Notes: a model not told the origin generated them from the letters alone. A DNA stretch of 64,000 bases from Vombatus ursinus (GCF_900497805.2 NW_020954569.1:22940755-23004754); one strand, 5' to 3'; counted from the stretch's first letter, positions 9,821 through 21,784 are shown. A program made the numbers and translations.

Positions 9821-11350
9821 ACTATATTTTCCATTTGTTACCTGGGCTGAAGTCCATATCTATTTGCTCACCCAGCCTGAGGATGTGTGCTATCCTGGGT
9901 TCAGTTTTGGATTGCTCTTAATCCAGAGCAGGACCTCCCACCTGCCACTGGTATAAGGAAAAACTATCCATTCTCAATCAACATTGGTTAGATGCTGGAC
10001 TTCTCAGTTAACTAATTAATGGCTACAGCACCATCATCCCATCATAAGTGTTCTGGGTCTCTAGATTCTGTTCTACTCCTTCAGATTCAGAAGCTTGAAC
10101 TGTCTTCAGTCTGTCTCTGTTTCACTTAGCATGGAAATAGAGTACAGTCAAATGACACAGGGACTATGTCCATGATGGCAGACTGTCTACTATAAATCTA
10201 ACATCCACAGTGACCAAGGTCCAAGCATAGATTCAGGAACCTTTCTATATTGGCCTCCAAGTCACTTTTTTTTCCTTTCCAAAAATTGCTGCTCTCCACA
10301 GACTGAGGAGGATGGGGGTGGCAAGTATAGACACACCGCAGCTACATATAAATTTTGGGCTTCTAATTGAAAATAAAACAAAGGAACTCCTCACTCCATA
10401 TTACAGAATCAATCTTTTGCCAAAAAAGGGCATCTTTTTTCTTTTGTATGCATAGCCTTCCCTGGGGTCCTATGCTCCCCATTTTCTTTCCCACACCATG
10501 ACATAAAAATATGCAATGGTAATGATACTTGGACTCTATTTATGCCTGAATGCATTGAGATTGGTGAAGAAGGCACTTCTTACTTCTGAGTTCAGGGCCG
10601 GACAGCAATAGTAACTATCCATTTTTAGAGAATTTTTTTCAAAGAAGTTAAACATAGCCAACAGTCATTCATTTTAGAAGATACAAAATAACAATTTATT
10701 TTGTTTTTGATCCAAGGTAAAAGGCCATATTTTAAATATTAACTTCCAAAATCCTTTAAAATATAGATGTCTTCCCTTTCCAATTTTTTTTAATACTTTT
10801 TAAATTGGCTCTATGGACTTTACAGTTTGGGACAAAAATGGAAGACCTGAAATACCAAAAGGAAGTATGCCATTCCCACAGTAATTTAGCACATGAAAGT
10901 AGAAAAGAGATGTCAAGTAAGCTTTGGCAGACATTCAATGATTTTTTTTTCTTTAGAATCCATGAAATTTGGGAATTTAGTATTTCTCTGAATGGCTATT
11001 TCCAAAATTTCACATTTTTCTCATTGCTAAGCATGATCAGGTCCCAGATATGATGATGCATGAATGATTGATATTGTCAATATACGACTATACTTTAAAA
11101 GACAGTAGAGATGCATTTACTATTATTCAACTCTTGCTCAACTATTAACTACATAGTCTCATCTGCATAGTGGGACCTCTCTAACTTATTTTTTATCTCT
11201 TTTTTTTAAATGTAAGATGTATTTGAATGAAAGAGGTGCTAGAATTATCTAGAGGTACAAGCTTACTTAAATAAATGACTATGTATAAATTTAAAGGAAG
11301 ACATTGTTCATGAGCTATGGGAATTTTCATGATACTGCTATATTTACGAA
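9821..11350. other. No recognisable feature
   Basis: Mixed-composition DNA. The first half (9830-10600) is less AT-rich than its surroundings and could hold unrecognised repeat remnants. No coding signature. Confidence 0.4.
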
Positions 11351-11354
11351 ACAT

Positions 11355-11600
11355 GTTTAAAACCTTTTCCCATATGTTTTTACACCGATTGTTTTATTTC
11401 TTCCTCATAGCTACCTGTCATAATATATAGGGCAGTTGTTCTCATAACCATTTTAGAGATTACAGGTGAGATCTGAGATCTGAGGTGCAGAGAAGGAAAG
11501 TGAAGTCATGAAAGTCACATAATGAACTATTGACAGAACTGGGAAGAGGATTTAAATTTCTTCAGCCCTCAAAAGGTGTGTTTTCCATTATATATTACTT
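11355..11600 (-). mobile_element. MIR-type SINE, antisense, strongly diverged
   Basis: Reverse-MIR order can be followed: ATAACCATTTTAGAGATTAC, GAGGTGCAGAGAAGGAAAG, a GTCACATAATGAACT region and GGATTTAAATTTCTTC. Ancient. Confidence 0.55.
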
Positions 11601-12844
11601 CCCATTATGAGCCCCTATAGATACAAAGACCAGAGGCTATTCTATATATGCTATGTATATCATGACTATTAAAAAACTCATGCTTGCATTTTTGACTAAT
11701 AAATAATTCCTTGACAATACTATTTAAATTCAATTTAGAAATTTCTTTTTCTCGTTTGTGTACTTCTTAAAACTCCAGAGGGAGTATTTATGTGTGTTTC
11801 CTAGTCAGATCCACAGTATTTTCAATACATTTTATAAACCTTTAAATGGAGTACAGTTAATAGGTGATATTTTCTTTCAGTCCCTCAGGCAAAGTTTGTT
11901 ATTGTTCTTCTAACCCATAATAAAAATGTATGCTGGTATGCCAAGCACATTGGATGATTTTTCCAGAAGGATACAACCCTTTTTTCTGGGGATTGTATGT
12001 GAGGGGGGAGATAGCACTAACTTACTGCAAGAATACATTGCAGTATTGATGAGAGAGAAATTATTGGAGGCCACTTTATTAAAGGAATTTAACAGACTTG
12101 ATTGCAGTGGACAAGTACAAACTTTTAAATGGCTTCCAGACCCCTCTGTCTCAGACCAGTAGAATACATAATGATTGCTCTCACGTATCTTGACTTCCAG
12201 TCCTTGCAAGTCTAGAGTCTGCTGAGAGCAGACTACTCTTGGGGAGATCGTTCCCTCTTTCCTTAGTTGAACTGATTCTTGCTCTTATTCTTATCCTTTT
12301 TCTCTGCAAATAAATCCTTTCTGATTGTATATTTATTCTATTCTTAGCTATATGATTTCTCTGACTTCTGTTTACTTTTTTTGTTTTTGTAAATGTTATG
12401 ATAGTCATAAATATAATTAGTATTTGGTGGGATGAAGCTAAACTAGTGAAATTAGGCTACCTATTAACCATGTCTTGAAAGAAATCAAAGACAAAGGCAT
12501 GTATTCTTGCTGCCCCACTACCCAAAACAGTATTATACTCCTTGACTTATAGATATATGAGACATAGTAGATAAATATAATAATAACCTTTCTTGAAGGT
12601 GAGGAGGGAGAGTGGCAAGCACCCAGTTATGAACCTCCTGCAGCTCCATTCAAGGGTAGAAATAACATTTGCCCTTTGAGAGAGGTGGGCTGGATCCAAA
12701 AACAGATATTTATCAATGCCAAACCTGTGCCATGTGTCTTTATATATTTAAACAACATGTATACCCACATATCTACTGATTATATTTCTAATATTATTTC
12801 CTACCATTCCCAGTCATCAAGGACCAGGGAAAGTTGAGTGTGTA

Positions 12845-12879
<35 letters not shown>

Positions 12880-13340
12880 GTGTGTGTGTGTGTGTAAATT
12901 GTTTCCTAAATGAACAAAAAAGCAAACTTTTTATTTCTCCTTATTTTCTTTTTAAAATATCTTATATGTAAGAAACAGTTACAGTCAGATTTAGGGACAT
13001 CACCACTAAATATCTCCAAATGCTTTCTTGCCACAAGAATCCAAAATCTTGCCCACATATTTGAAGAATATGCACTTGGATAACTCAGTTATGTCCACAA
13101 TTCTTTATTGAGGACCTTAAGGAATAATTACAAAGGAAATATCCTGCCCTCTTCTCTGAAGTTTGATGATTTCTTGATGTGACCAATAAAGACCTCAAGA
13201 GCACAATAGAAATAAAATATTCAGATAATAAACAAAAACATTTAAACCATCACCCCCTGAATCAGAAACAATATCCACTTCTAGACATTGATCTCTTTTT
13301 TAAATTGCTGAAGAATGTGTTTGAATTAAACATGGCCAAT
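11601..13340. other. Mostly unrecognised DNA with one unexplained short frame
   Basis: A 78-codon plus-strand frame (11926-12162) has no recognised motif and is probably chance. The region from 12165 to 12330 ends in a CAAATAAATCC polyadenylation-like signal and is faintly reminiscent of a terminal repeat, but I cannot support a call. No other feature except the TG/TATG repeat listed separately. Confidence 0.4.
12838..12895. repeat. (TATG)n/(TG)n microsatellite
   Basis: TATATA, then tandem TATG units, then a TG run. Confidence 0.95.
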
Positions 13341-13344
13341 TTAG

Positions 13345-13500
13345 GAGCCACTTCAATACAATGGAAAGAGTTTTAGATTAGTAATTTGAGGTCCTAGATT
13401 TGAATTTTTACTATGTCATTTACTATATTGTGTCATTTAACTATTTGGGCTTCAAAGTAAAATGAGAAGTTTGGAGTAAATGAGCTTTAAAGATTTTTTT
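13345..13500 (+). mobile_element. MIR/tRNA-type SINE fragment
   Basis: Weak but ordered matches: CAATGGAAAGAGTTTTAGA, GAGGTCCTAGATTTGAA, a TGTCATTTAACTATTTGGGC region and AAAATGAGAAGTTTGGAG. Strongly diverged. Confidence 0.5.
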
Positions 13501-13934
13501 CCAATTTCTGGAGCCTATGATCATGTGAACACAAACAAAACTTATATGTGATTGCCAGAGAAAAACTATACCCATTAGAAAAGAGATGGAAATGTTAAAA
13601 GTGTTAACTATAAATAGGAACATGGGAGTTCTTTCATCCTTACATTGAAAACAAGGTGAATGTCATGAATAAAGGGAGTTACTGGAGAAGAGGGCTAGCA
13701 TAGCTTTATGAAATTACCAAAAATGTTCCACTTTAGTCAAATAATTAACATTTCTTTCCCTACATTTTGTTTAGTCATTTTCAACTGTGCTTTCCCATAT
13801 AGGCATTATTTTTTATTCCATACAATATATGTGTAACTTCTACCCTGAACTTTCAAATATTTAAACTTGCCTAAATATTGGAAGGAAAAATGTGATTTCA
13901 ATGTGATTTGAGATGAGCAAACCACATTTTCCAG

Positions 13935-14960
13935 GCAATTCTATTTTAATTCAATAAATTTTATTGCCTAGTACCTGGTATCAAGAGAATGTATAAAGTT
14001 CGGTACTAGAAGCTGAGTGAGATGCAAAGATGAATGAGACATGGTACCTGCCATTAAGGAATGAGAATTTGCAGAGATGAAATTTAATTTAGGTCTTGAA
14101 AGATGGATAAGTTATTTTATCTGGGAGAATAGTAAGAGTAGTATATATAGCTGTGAAAAGATACATGTTCAAAGGAATGAAAGCAGACCAGTTTGGCAGA
14201 AGTGGAGAATTTATGCAATCAAATATTGGAATATGTTCTTGAAATTGTCATCATGGTGTAGAGAATCATATATGCCCAGATAAGGCATTTGAACTTTCTC
14301 TTTTAAGCGATGGGAAGCCTTTGGAAGGTTGAGCAGAAAGGTGTCCCATACAACACAATTATAGAAAGGTAATTTTGACAGGATAAATTGGAATGGGGTG
14401 AGAATAAGGTCTAGGAGACAAATTAGGTCTTTGTATGCTATTCTAGGTGTAACATTATAAGAACCTGAATTATAAAAATGGGAGTGAGAATTAAAATAAA
14501 GGCACAATCAGAATATAAGAAACAATTAAAATTCAAAATCAAAAATACTTTATGATTGGTTGAGTATTTGAGGTATCAGAAGGTAGAAGAAAAAGGAGAC
14601 AAAAATAAACCCCCCAAAATTATCTCAGAAATAGGGAAGTCAGGTGATTGAGTTAGTGTGGAGGAAAATGAATTCTAGGTAAGATACATAATAATTTAAA
14701 AATAGTAGAATATCCAAGTGAAAAATACAGTTGGCAGTTGGAAATGTAAGACCACCTTGGGAGAGAGGTCAGAGGAAAAAATTTTTAAAAATTGGAATTT
14801 ATAAAGATAGATGTCATAGCCATGGCAAAGGATGAGAAAGTAAAGAGACATCAGAACAAAGGACCAAGAATTGAGTAGTTAGGAAAGCTTATATTTCAGG
14901 GATGAATAAAAGAAGAGACATCACAATCAAAGAAGTTGGAGGAGAACCAGGACATTATAA
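13935..14960 (-). mobile_element. LINE L2-clade fragment, antisense
   Basis: The plus strand follows the antisense L2 order seen better at 57690-60450 and 20160-21650. First comes the 3' tail complement (TCAATAAATTTTATTGCCTA, then GACATGGTACCTGCCATTAA). Then follow AGGTCTTGAAAGATGGATAA, GACCAGTTTGGCAG, CATTTGAACTTTC and GCGATGGGAAGCCTTTGGAA. The far end (14600-14960) is only loosely similar. No frame remains. Confidence 0.5.
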
Positions 14961-15282
14961 TCTCACAGAAGGGCAGGGGAAAAACTTGTCCAAGTGTCCC
15001 TTGGTCATGAATAATTTAAAATGTCTAACAAATGAACTTATGAGTAATTCTAAGAATAGTTTGTTAAGCCCAAAATAATAATAAAATAAATGTTTTACTA
15101 AACATGACTTCTTTACATGTGGGCCCCCAGAAAAACTATCCCAAGTTTGGAATTGATACTTCCTCCATGTTGTAGAATGATTATTACACCCTCAAAATCA
15201 TGGTACAAAGCCCCCGCAGATGTGTTTACCTTTATCAGTCATTGAGAGGCAACATATTAATTAAAAACAAATTTTAAAAAAG

Positions 15283-15475
15283 TTTAATTGAATAGCAAGC
15301 AAGGAATATATATATTTATATTTAATTGAATAGCAAGCAAGGAATATATATATTTATAATTTATATATTTATGTAACAATATAAAATATAACAATATATT
15401 ATATACAATGATATAATAGATAATATAATGTATAATATATAAATATATATTATATATTATATATGTGTATATAGA
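15283..15475. repeat. AT-rich repeat with a perfect 38-bp tandem duplication
   Basis: The 38-mer starting TTTAATTGAATAGCAAGCAA occupies 15283-15320 and again 15321-15358 without mismatch. TATA/ATATA low-complexity sequence follows to 15475. The perfect identity implies a recent local duplication. Confidence 0.93.
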
Positions 15476-15486
15476 GAGAGATAGAT

Positions 15487-15684
15487 CAATGGTGTCAAAT
15501 TAAAATAGAAACACATTTTCATATTGACTTAGAAAACCACAAATTAACATTATCTACATTGTATTATAGTTTTGTTTATTTTGGTAAGCATTTCACAATT
15601 ATATTTTAATCTGGTTCTGGCCTAATTTATGCATGGTTTTGTTTTGTTTTGTTTTGGTTGATTGAACAAGTTTGACACCTCAAG
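15487..15684. mobile_element. Short hAT-type DNA transposon (non-autonomous)
   Basis: The left end CAATGGTGTCAAA and right end TTTGACACCTCAAG form imperfect terminal inverted repeats. The interior matches a marsupial-type element: ATATTGACTTAGAAAACCAC, ATTAACATTATCTA, TTTTAATCTGGTTCTGGCC. No transposase is encoded. The microsatellite flank prevents a clear 8-bp target duplication. Confidence 0.72.
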
Positions 15685-15689
15685 TGTAG

Positions 15690-16615
15690 AGGGTACACAG
15701 ATTGGAAAATAGGTGGTCAGGATAATTCATACTTTGGCTGCTTCAAAGCTACCAGTTTCTTATACTAACACGTACTAAAGTTTCCCTCTGGCCTTTCTCT
15801 GTCTTATTGCCTTTTAGTCATGCATTCAGTGAGCTGCTCTAAGATATCATCTCCTGGGATTTAGCTGCATGCTCTCCATAGGGCCAGCTACTGTTCCCTG
15901 ATACCATCGAGTACGGTGTGGTGACTAGAAAGGCTCCCTGAGAGAGAGTTATAGCTTTTTAATGTCTAGCTATATGCATGCAGTAAACTCACAACACCCA
16001 GCCAGGTAGACATCAACTTTAGTGGAATGTCTCATCAAAATTAAGTCTAATCTTTTTTTTAATGACTCTGCCTGGTATTGATTATAAGTCTAGAATCTCA
16101 TAAAACAATCTGATTTAGTATTAGGGGATACTTTTTAGCTCCTATTTTATCCTTTATTATGAGTCAATATTCTCAAATCCAATTATTCCATTCTACCCCA
16201 TACCCCAAATCACAGGATCTACATGAAAGCCCAGTCAGTGAAGTCCACTTAGTTCCCCACATCTTCTGGATCAAATGAATGGAGTTAGGAAGAAAAAAAA
16301 ATGCTAAATGAACAACTTGGGTTATGTTCATTTCTTTATTTTACATATTTATCAGCAACAAAAATGCTCCACTTTTGTTTAACTCTACAGAAATTCTGTG
16401 TGTGTGTGTGCGTGTGTTGCCCTTTTGAGCAAGGAGTGAAAGAATTGGCTTTACTTTGAAAATTTGCCAATATGACCTCTTCCTCCCAATAAACACTCTC
16501 TCCCTTACTTATCAATGGAAGTTTTTTTTTTTTTAATCCTGTATGTGAAATTGCAAGGTAGTATAGAATGATGAATAAAATCTCAAAGTATACAAAATCC
16601 CCAAGATATTTTTCA
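15690..16615. other. Unique DNA, nothing recognised
   Basis: Contains a short TG run (16400-16422) and poly-A/poly-T stretches. No coding or repeat signature. Confidence 0.45.
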
Positions 16616-16616
16616 C

Positions 16617-16880
16617 ATAACTAATATTTATATAGCACTCATTATGTGCCAGGCACTGTGCTAAATACTTTGCAATCATTATTTCATTTGATCCTCACAA
16701 TGGCCCTGAGAAGTAAGTGCTGTCATTATCCACATTTTACAGATGAGGAAATTGAGGCAAACAGAGGTTAAATGACTTGCCCAGGGTCACACAATTAGGA
16801 AGTGTTTGAGACTGGATATGAAATTAGGTCTTCCTAACTCCAAGCCTGGTGGTATATCCACTGAAGAACATAGCTGCCTA
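16617..16880 (-). mobile_element. MIR-derived SINE, antisense, nearly full length
   Basis: The complete reverse order is visible: AGCACTCATTATGTGCCAGG, CACTGTGCTAAATACTTTGC, CATTTGATCCTCACAATGGC, TCCACATTTTACAGATGAGG, AGGTTAAATGACTTGCCCAG, GGTCACACAATTAGGAAGTG, CTTCCTAACTCCAAGCC and a terminal AGCTGCCT. This is one of the best preserved MIR-type copies in the window. Confidence 0.9.
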
Positions 16881-18190
16881 TAACTATGATCTGGACATAC
16901 CGAAAAACTGAACTAAAACTCTGCCTTCTGTTCCATAAAGTAGATGATAATAGTGCTCATGATTTGGATGCAATGACATTACATTTTCTGAATAGTGGCA
17001 GCAGCATGTGATTATAAAACAGAGGCACAATTACAAGGAAACTGACCAGTTTGGTACATTTCTGTTATGCAGTACTGTTTATGGCTGTTAAATTTTTGAA
17101 ATGTGCCTCCATGGGTGTGGAATGATTTAAAATAAAAATAAATCCACAAGCAGGGGATAAGAATGAGAACAGGAAATTATGAAACTCAAAACTAATTGTT
17201 CTTTCATGAGTATGACAGATACTACCAAAAGAAAAAAAGTACATTTTCTTTAATTTGTGCAGTGCTTCAATGATTTACCAAAGACCTTATGTAAACTGAT
17301 AGCTCACAGTGACCTGTTGAAATGAGAAAACTTGTAACCATGGCAACAGAAGACAAGTATAAAATAGGTTTTTGCTGCAGTTATAAATAAAGTACCATGA
17401 AGGAAACAGGATTTTACCCTCCCTCAACCTGGTTGATGTAGGTACTGGGAGGAATAAAAACCACTATTGTTTGGCCCTGGATTCACCCAATTGTCAAATA
17501 TGCATTAAGTTTGGGAGGAAAATGTTAGAAGCTGCAAAGTATGAACTACAACAAAGAGAGATAATGGCACAGAAAATGAAACCATTGTAATTTATTGAAA
17601 CGCCTCTCTGTGAAGAATATACAAAATGTAACTCCATTTCCGTGATATAGAGTTCAGTGTACTTCTTGTCATATGCTGAACATTCTAACTCAAGATGGGT
17701 GGGGAGGAGATTGGTGAGGGGTGGGGGGAATCATCCTTTTTGTAATAATATGCTATGTTTTTATTGTCTGTAATCAAAGGAATATCAAGTGGGTGCAATA
17801 TCTTATGGACCTCCATCTGATCCTTAGGATGCTATCAGATCCTTAAGAAGTATTGAAATGACCTAAAAGATTGCAGTATGATTCTTATATAATGAATTTA
17901 ACATCAACCGGGTGTTCCCCAGCTTCTTAAATTCAGGCATATCTTAGTTGTTTTCAAATACCAGAGCACCCCAAGCCCAACACTTGGTGGCACTACTCCT
18001 TCACAAGGCAAGTCTTTATAGTTATAGGTTTCAATTTTTTTTTTCTTAATAAGCATTCAAATGTGCCTTGGCTTTGCCTGTGAGTGTACATATATTTAAT
18101 ATATAGGGAACTGATCCTCCTGCTCCTGCTGAGACTGCTGAGTGTTCTCTGTTCCAGAAGTATCTGTGCTAGTGTGATAGGGATATAAAT
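16881..18190. other. Repeat-poor DNA with a candidate RFX X-box
   Basis: About 1.3 kb without recognised repeats or open frames. The X-box motif at 17334-17347 is listed separately. It might include conserved noncoding sequence, which cannot be judged without alignment. Confidence 0.4.
17334..17347. promoter_or_regulatory. Candidate RFX-family X-box
   Basis: GTAACCATGGCAAC fits the X-box consensus GTNRCC, 0-3 bases, RGYAAC at every position. RFX factors bind such sites in ciliary and MHC class II promoters and in distal enhancers. No promoter or exon is visible nearby, and a 14-bp match can arise by chance. Confidence 0.35.
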
Positions 18191-18194
18191 TAGA

Positions 18195-18320
18195 ATTCAC
18201 CTTCATAATGAATATTTATTAAGTACCTACAGGCACAGCATTTTAATGAGTGGCAGCAGCTGATGCACTACACACCTTGCACACAGGAGGTACTCAATAA
18301 ATGTTTATTTAATCGAATTC
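18195..18320. mobile_element. L2/SINE 3'-end fragments
   Basis: AATATTTATTAAGTACCTAC is an antisense 3'-end signature. CACAGGAGGTACTCAATAAA at 18277 is a sense 3'-end signature. They are probably two small fragments in opposite orientation. Confidence 0.4.
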
Positions 18321-18559
18321 CATTGAACCATCCCTAAGATATAGAAAATTGGAGTGATTTCCCAGCACCCTGCACTGGGGAAAGAATTGTTTACTGGCAA
18401 TGATTAGGTATAGGGGAAAGGAGCAAGTGATTCCATCAGCTAGGACTAACAATGAACAAAAAGCTAATATCCATATCACTGACATGAAGACACTGAGTAA
18501 AGCTAGGTAAACATCTCAAAAAAAAGTCTTTGCATTTTAATTTGGTCACATGATTCACT

Positions 18560-18690
18560 CAGGATTGGATGAAATGGAATTTATTGAGCACTTACTACCT
18601 GCAGACATTGTGCTATGCTCTAGGGATGAAAATACAAACAAGCAAGACAGTCCCTGCTCTCAAGGGGCTTACCATCTATTATTGTAATGA
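18560..18690 (-). mobile_element. LINE L2 3' end, antisense
   Basis: TTTATTGAGCACTTACTACC, ATTGTGCTATGCTCTAGGG, CAAGACAGTCCCTGCTCTCA and AGGGGCTTACCATCTA are the complement of the L2 3' terminal region. Confidence 0.65.
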
Positions 18691-18704
18691 TGGGCAATAG
18701 GTGA

Positions 18705-18920
18705 CATATCATTCTCTAAGGTTTAGAGAACACTTAACATACATTATCTCATCTGAGATTCACAACATCCCTGAGAAGTAGGTGTGGGATTTTCCCTTAT
18801 TTAACAGATGATAAACCTAGATGAGAAAGGGGAAATGATTTACCCAGGGTCACAAAGCTGATAAGTGTCAGAAGGATTGATCTTCAGTATTCCTCAGCAT
18901 TCTATTCACTATACCAATCA
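18705..18920 (-). mobile_element. MIR-type SINE, antisense
   Basis: Reverse-MIR order: TTATCTCATCTGAGATTCAC, ATCCCTGAGAAGTAGGTG, TTTAACAGATGATAAACC, ATGATTTACCCAGGGTCAC and CATTCTATTCACTATACCA. Confidence 0.78.
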
Positions 18921-18989
18921 ATAAATAGATTGATCAATCAATCAACATTTAGTAATACCACATGGAGGGAATTGTGGCCATGGAGACAT

Positions 18990-19105
18990 CGAAAGAAATA
19001 GTGAATTCCTTAAGAATAGGGATTGTTTTGTTTTTCTTTGTATCCTTAGGATATAGCACAATGCCTAACATATAGTACGTACTTAATAAAAGCTTAGTAA
19101 TTTGA
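18990..19105 (+). mobile_element. LINE L2 3' end fragment
   Basis: TGAATTCCTTAAGAATAGGG, TTTGTATCCTTAGGATATAG, CACAATGCCTAACATATAG and TACTTAATAAAAGCTTAG follow the L2 3' terminal order. Confidence 0.7.
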
Positions 19106-19109
19106 CTTG

Positions 19110-19920
19110 ATATGGCAGCAGCAAGGCATGGAGATGACCTGGAAGTGGTACAGAGAACCTGAGTCCAGGCAGGACAGGGTGAATACTCACCAGTTCCAAA
19201 TACTGGCCAATCTATAACTTCAAGCACTGAAATCCACTCTGAAGCCTCATTGAATGGTCCACTAGAAACTGCCCCTGAACACTCGCACTGAAAGTACAAG
19301 GCAAAACATTTGTGAGGAAATTGCCTTCAAAAGGCAATTGAGATGCAGGTAAACCTCTGAGTTTTGAGGACGTGTGTGACTATGCTGTCAGGATACGCAG
19401 AAGACATCTCTGAACCTGTAGTCCTCCTTAAGGACCTTGGGAAGATAGCCAGAGGAGCCTTAAAAGTTTTTGTTTACTTTCTCCCTGTATATTGTGGCTA
19501 GGTTTAGTAATTCCTCATTAGCTGGGGTTCATTTTCAAGTATTTGATGAATCTGTGATGATAAGACTTTGAAATCGCCTGCAGTTGCATGTACATCACAG
19601 TATTTGTCTGAGATTTCACATTTTCCATCTCAGGAGTAGTTTGAGAATCTCAGATGCAGTGATACTCCCAGCATCATGAATATTTCTTCTTTTCCTAATT
19701 TTAAGTGACTAGAGGACCTGGCACAGATTTTACACAGGCTTGAGAAACATGTATGCAAGCTAATTTCTAGGGTAGGGCAGCAGCAGAATTAGCCAACTCA
19801 TTTCACTGTGGTATTCCCCAGCCCAGACAACAATCAGCTGCAGCCTCACCCCAACTAAAAACTATTGTATATGTCATCATATTATTTACTTATTTATTTA
19901 GCATCGAGAAGCAGAGAAGA
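19110..19920. other. No recognisable feature
   Basis: Somewhat less AT-rich than its neighbours. A 116-codon minus-strand frame (19299-18949) overlaps the L2 fragment and has no recognised domain. I consider it chance. Confidence 0.4.
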
Positions 19921-19924
19921 AAGG

Positions 19925-20158
19925 AAAGAAGCATTTGTTAAATACCTACTGCATGCCTGGAACTATGCTGAGCACTTTACAGATATTATTACATTTGAAC
20001 TTCACAATAATCCTTATTTCCATTTTATAGTAGAGGAAAATGAAGCAAACAGATGTTAAGGGACTTTCCTAGGGTCACACAGTTAATAAGTGTCTGAGGT
20101 TGGATTTAACTTAGGTCTTCCTGACTCTAAGCCCAGCTTTTTATGTGCAAACAGCTGC
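19925..20158 (-). mobile_element. MIR-derived SINE, antisense
   Basis: TTGTTAAATACCTACTGCAT, AACTATGCTGAGCACTTTAC, TCCATTTTATAGTAGAGG, AGATGTTAAGGGACTTTCC, TAGGGTCACACAGTTAATAA and CTTCCTGACTCTAAGCCCAG show the full reverse order. It ends at AGCTGCCT where the L2 sequence begins. Confidence 0.85.
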
Positions 20159-20159
20159 C

Positions 20160-21650
20160 TCTTTTGTCTTTGCAAAGACAAAAATGAAACAATCTCTTCC
20201 ACTGAGATCTTACAATTTGGCTGAAGGTGACAACACATGCATCTATAGGTGGGCACAAAATATATACAAGATAATTTGTGGGAAAATTAGCAGCAACTGG
20301 AGGGTGACAGGAAAGGCTTCATGTCAAAGGTGGTGCTTTACTGGAACCTTTAAAGAAACTCAGGTTTCTAAGAGGTTGAGGTAAAAGAGAGAATATATTC
20401 CATTCATGAACAATGTATAGGCATATCAGCTCAAAGGGGCACAAATAGGAGATTGAGATTCATATATGAGGAAGGAAAGGAAGGAAGGAAGGAAGGAAGG
20501 AAGGAAGGAAGGAAGAAGGAAGGAAGGAGGAAGGAAGAAGAGAGAGAAAGAAAGGGGGGAGGAAGGGAGGAAGAATAGAGAAGAAAAAAAGAAAAGAAAG
20601 AAGAGGAGAAAAAAGGAAGTCATTTGCCTAGAATGTATGTGTGTGAAGGATGGTAATGTGTAAACTGAAAAGGTAGCTTGGAGCCAGGTTGTAAAGGGCT
20701 TTAAATGCCATATAAAGGAGGATTTAACCCTAGAGGAAGGGTTTTAATCCAAGGGTTTGTGAACTTTTATGTTTTATTTTAAATATTTTGGTACTGTATT
20801 TCAATATAATTGGTTACCTTTGAAATCCTATGCATTTTATTTTATTCATTTTTTTAATCTGAAGAGCCTATGAAAGAGAATTATGAATCCCTGTTGTGGA
20901 AATAGCATGGTCAGACTGTGTTTGGCATCATTGCAGAGGAAGGATTGTAGAGGGTAGAGACTTGAAAGAGGGAGATGAACTATCAGGCTATTGCAATAGT
21001 CTATGCAAAAGGCAATGAGGCCTATACTAGGGTAGTGAGTTAGTGAGTGCAGAGAAGAGCCCAGAAGTGAGAGAAGTCGGGGTAAAAGTAGTAAGATTTG
21101 GCAACTGAATGGTTATATGGGTAAGTGTGAATACTTGTGGACGACAACTGGGTTGCAATCTGAGTAATTAGAGGATGATGACAACTTCAACAGAAAAAGG
21201 GAAATTTGAATCATGGATGAGTTTTGGGGTAAAGGCAATTAAGTCTATTTTGGACATTTAGTGTGAAATGTTCAATAGGAAGTTCATAATAAAGAAGGAG
21301 CTTAGAGGAGAGTCCAGGGCTAGATATAACTCATATGAGCTGATGAGGTCAATGAGAAAGTGTAGAGAGAAAAGAGAAGGTTCTGCAGGCTACACAAAGT
21401 TAGAGTCATGATGTGGATGATGAAACAGCAAAGAAAATGAAAAAGGAGTGGTCAGACAGGTAGGAGGAAATACGTGAAGGAGAACCCAGAAAGAAGAGAA
21501 TAGTATTAATAGATACTGGGTAGAAGCTAAGAACAATGAGGACTGAGAAAGGGATATTAGATTTGGTGATTAGGAAATAATTAGCAATCTTGGAAAAAGT
21601 TTTCAGTTAATTGATGAAGTAGAAACCAGATTGTAAAAAGAAGAGAGTCA
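20160..21650 (-). mobile_element. LINE L2-clade element, antisense, decayed
   Basis: The antisense order matches the 57.7-60.4 kb copy: CAATCTCTTCCACTGAGATC, AAAATATATACAAGATAATT, GGAAAGGCTTCATGTCAAAG, GGTTGTAAAGGGCTTTAAAT, then CAGGCTATTGCAATAGTCTA (20984-21003). That last stretch encodes, on the minus strand, the L2/CR1 signature IDYCNSLI. A GGAA-rich tract (20466-20620) has expanded inside it. No frame of useful length survives. L2 inserted by target-primed reverse transcription early in mammalian history. Confidence 0.75.
20466..20620. repeat. (GGAA)n and purine-rich tract
   Basis: At least nine uninterrupted GGAA units, then irregular GAAGG/AGAAA purine sequence. The KEGRKEGRK-type frames here are artefacts of the repeat. 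Confidence 0.95.
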
Positions 21651-21784
21651 CATCTGGACAAATCCATGTAGACACACATATCCTACATGGAAATAAACAA
21701 ACAAAAATAAAAAAAAAACACAATGCACATACATCCTCCTACATGTGGGAGAGAGTCCCAAACAAATGGGTTTTGAGTCTGGTA

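Noticed and set aside
11926-12162. 78-codon frame starting MYAGMPSTLDDFSRR
   Set aside because: Of normal composition, but no motif, no splice context and no homologue I recognise. An antisense frame of similar length overlaps it. Left as unexplained.
12165-12330. Possible LTR end with a CAAATAAATCC signal
   Set aside because: Only a polyadenylation-like string supports it. No matching second copy, no defined ends and no similarity to the LTR-like family in this window.
18949-19299. 116-codon minus-strand frame
   Set aside because: It overlaps an L2 3' end and has no domain, so chance is the best explanation.
20423-20663. Open frames on both strands encoding KEGRKEGRK- and SFLPSFLPS-type proteins
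   Set aside because: They are translations of the GGAA/purine-rich microsatellite, not genes.
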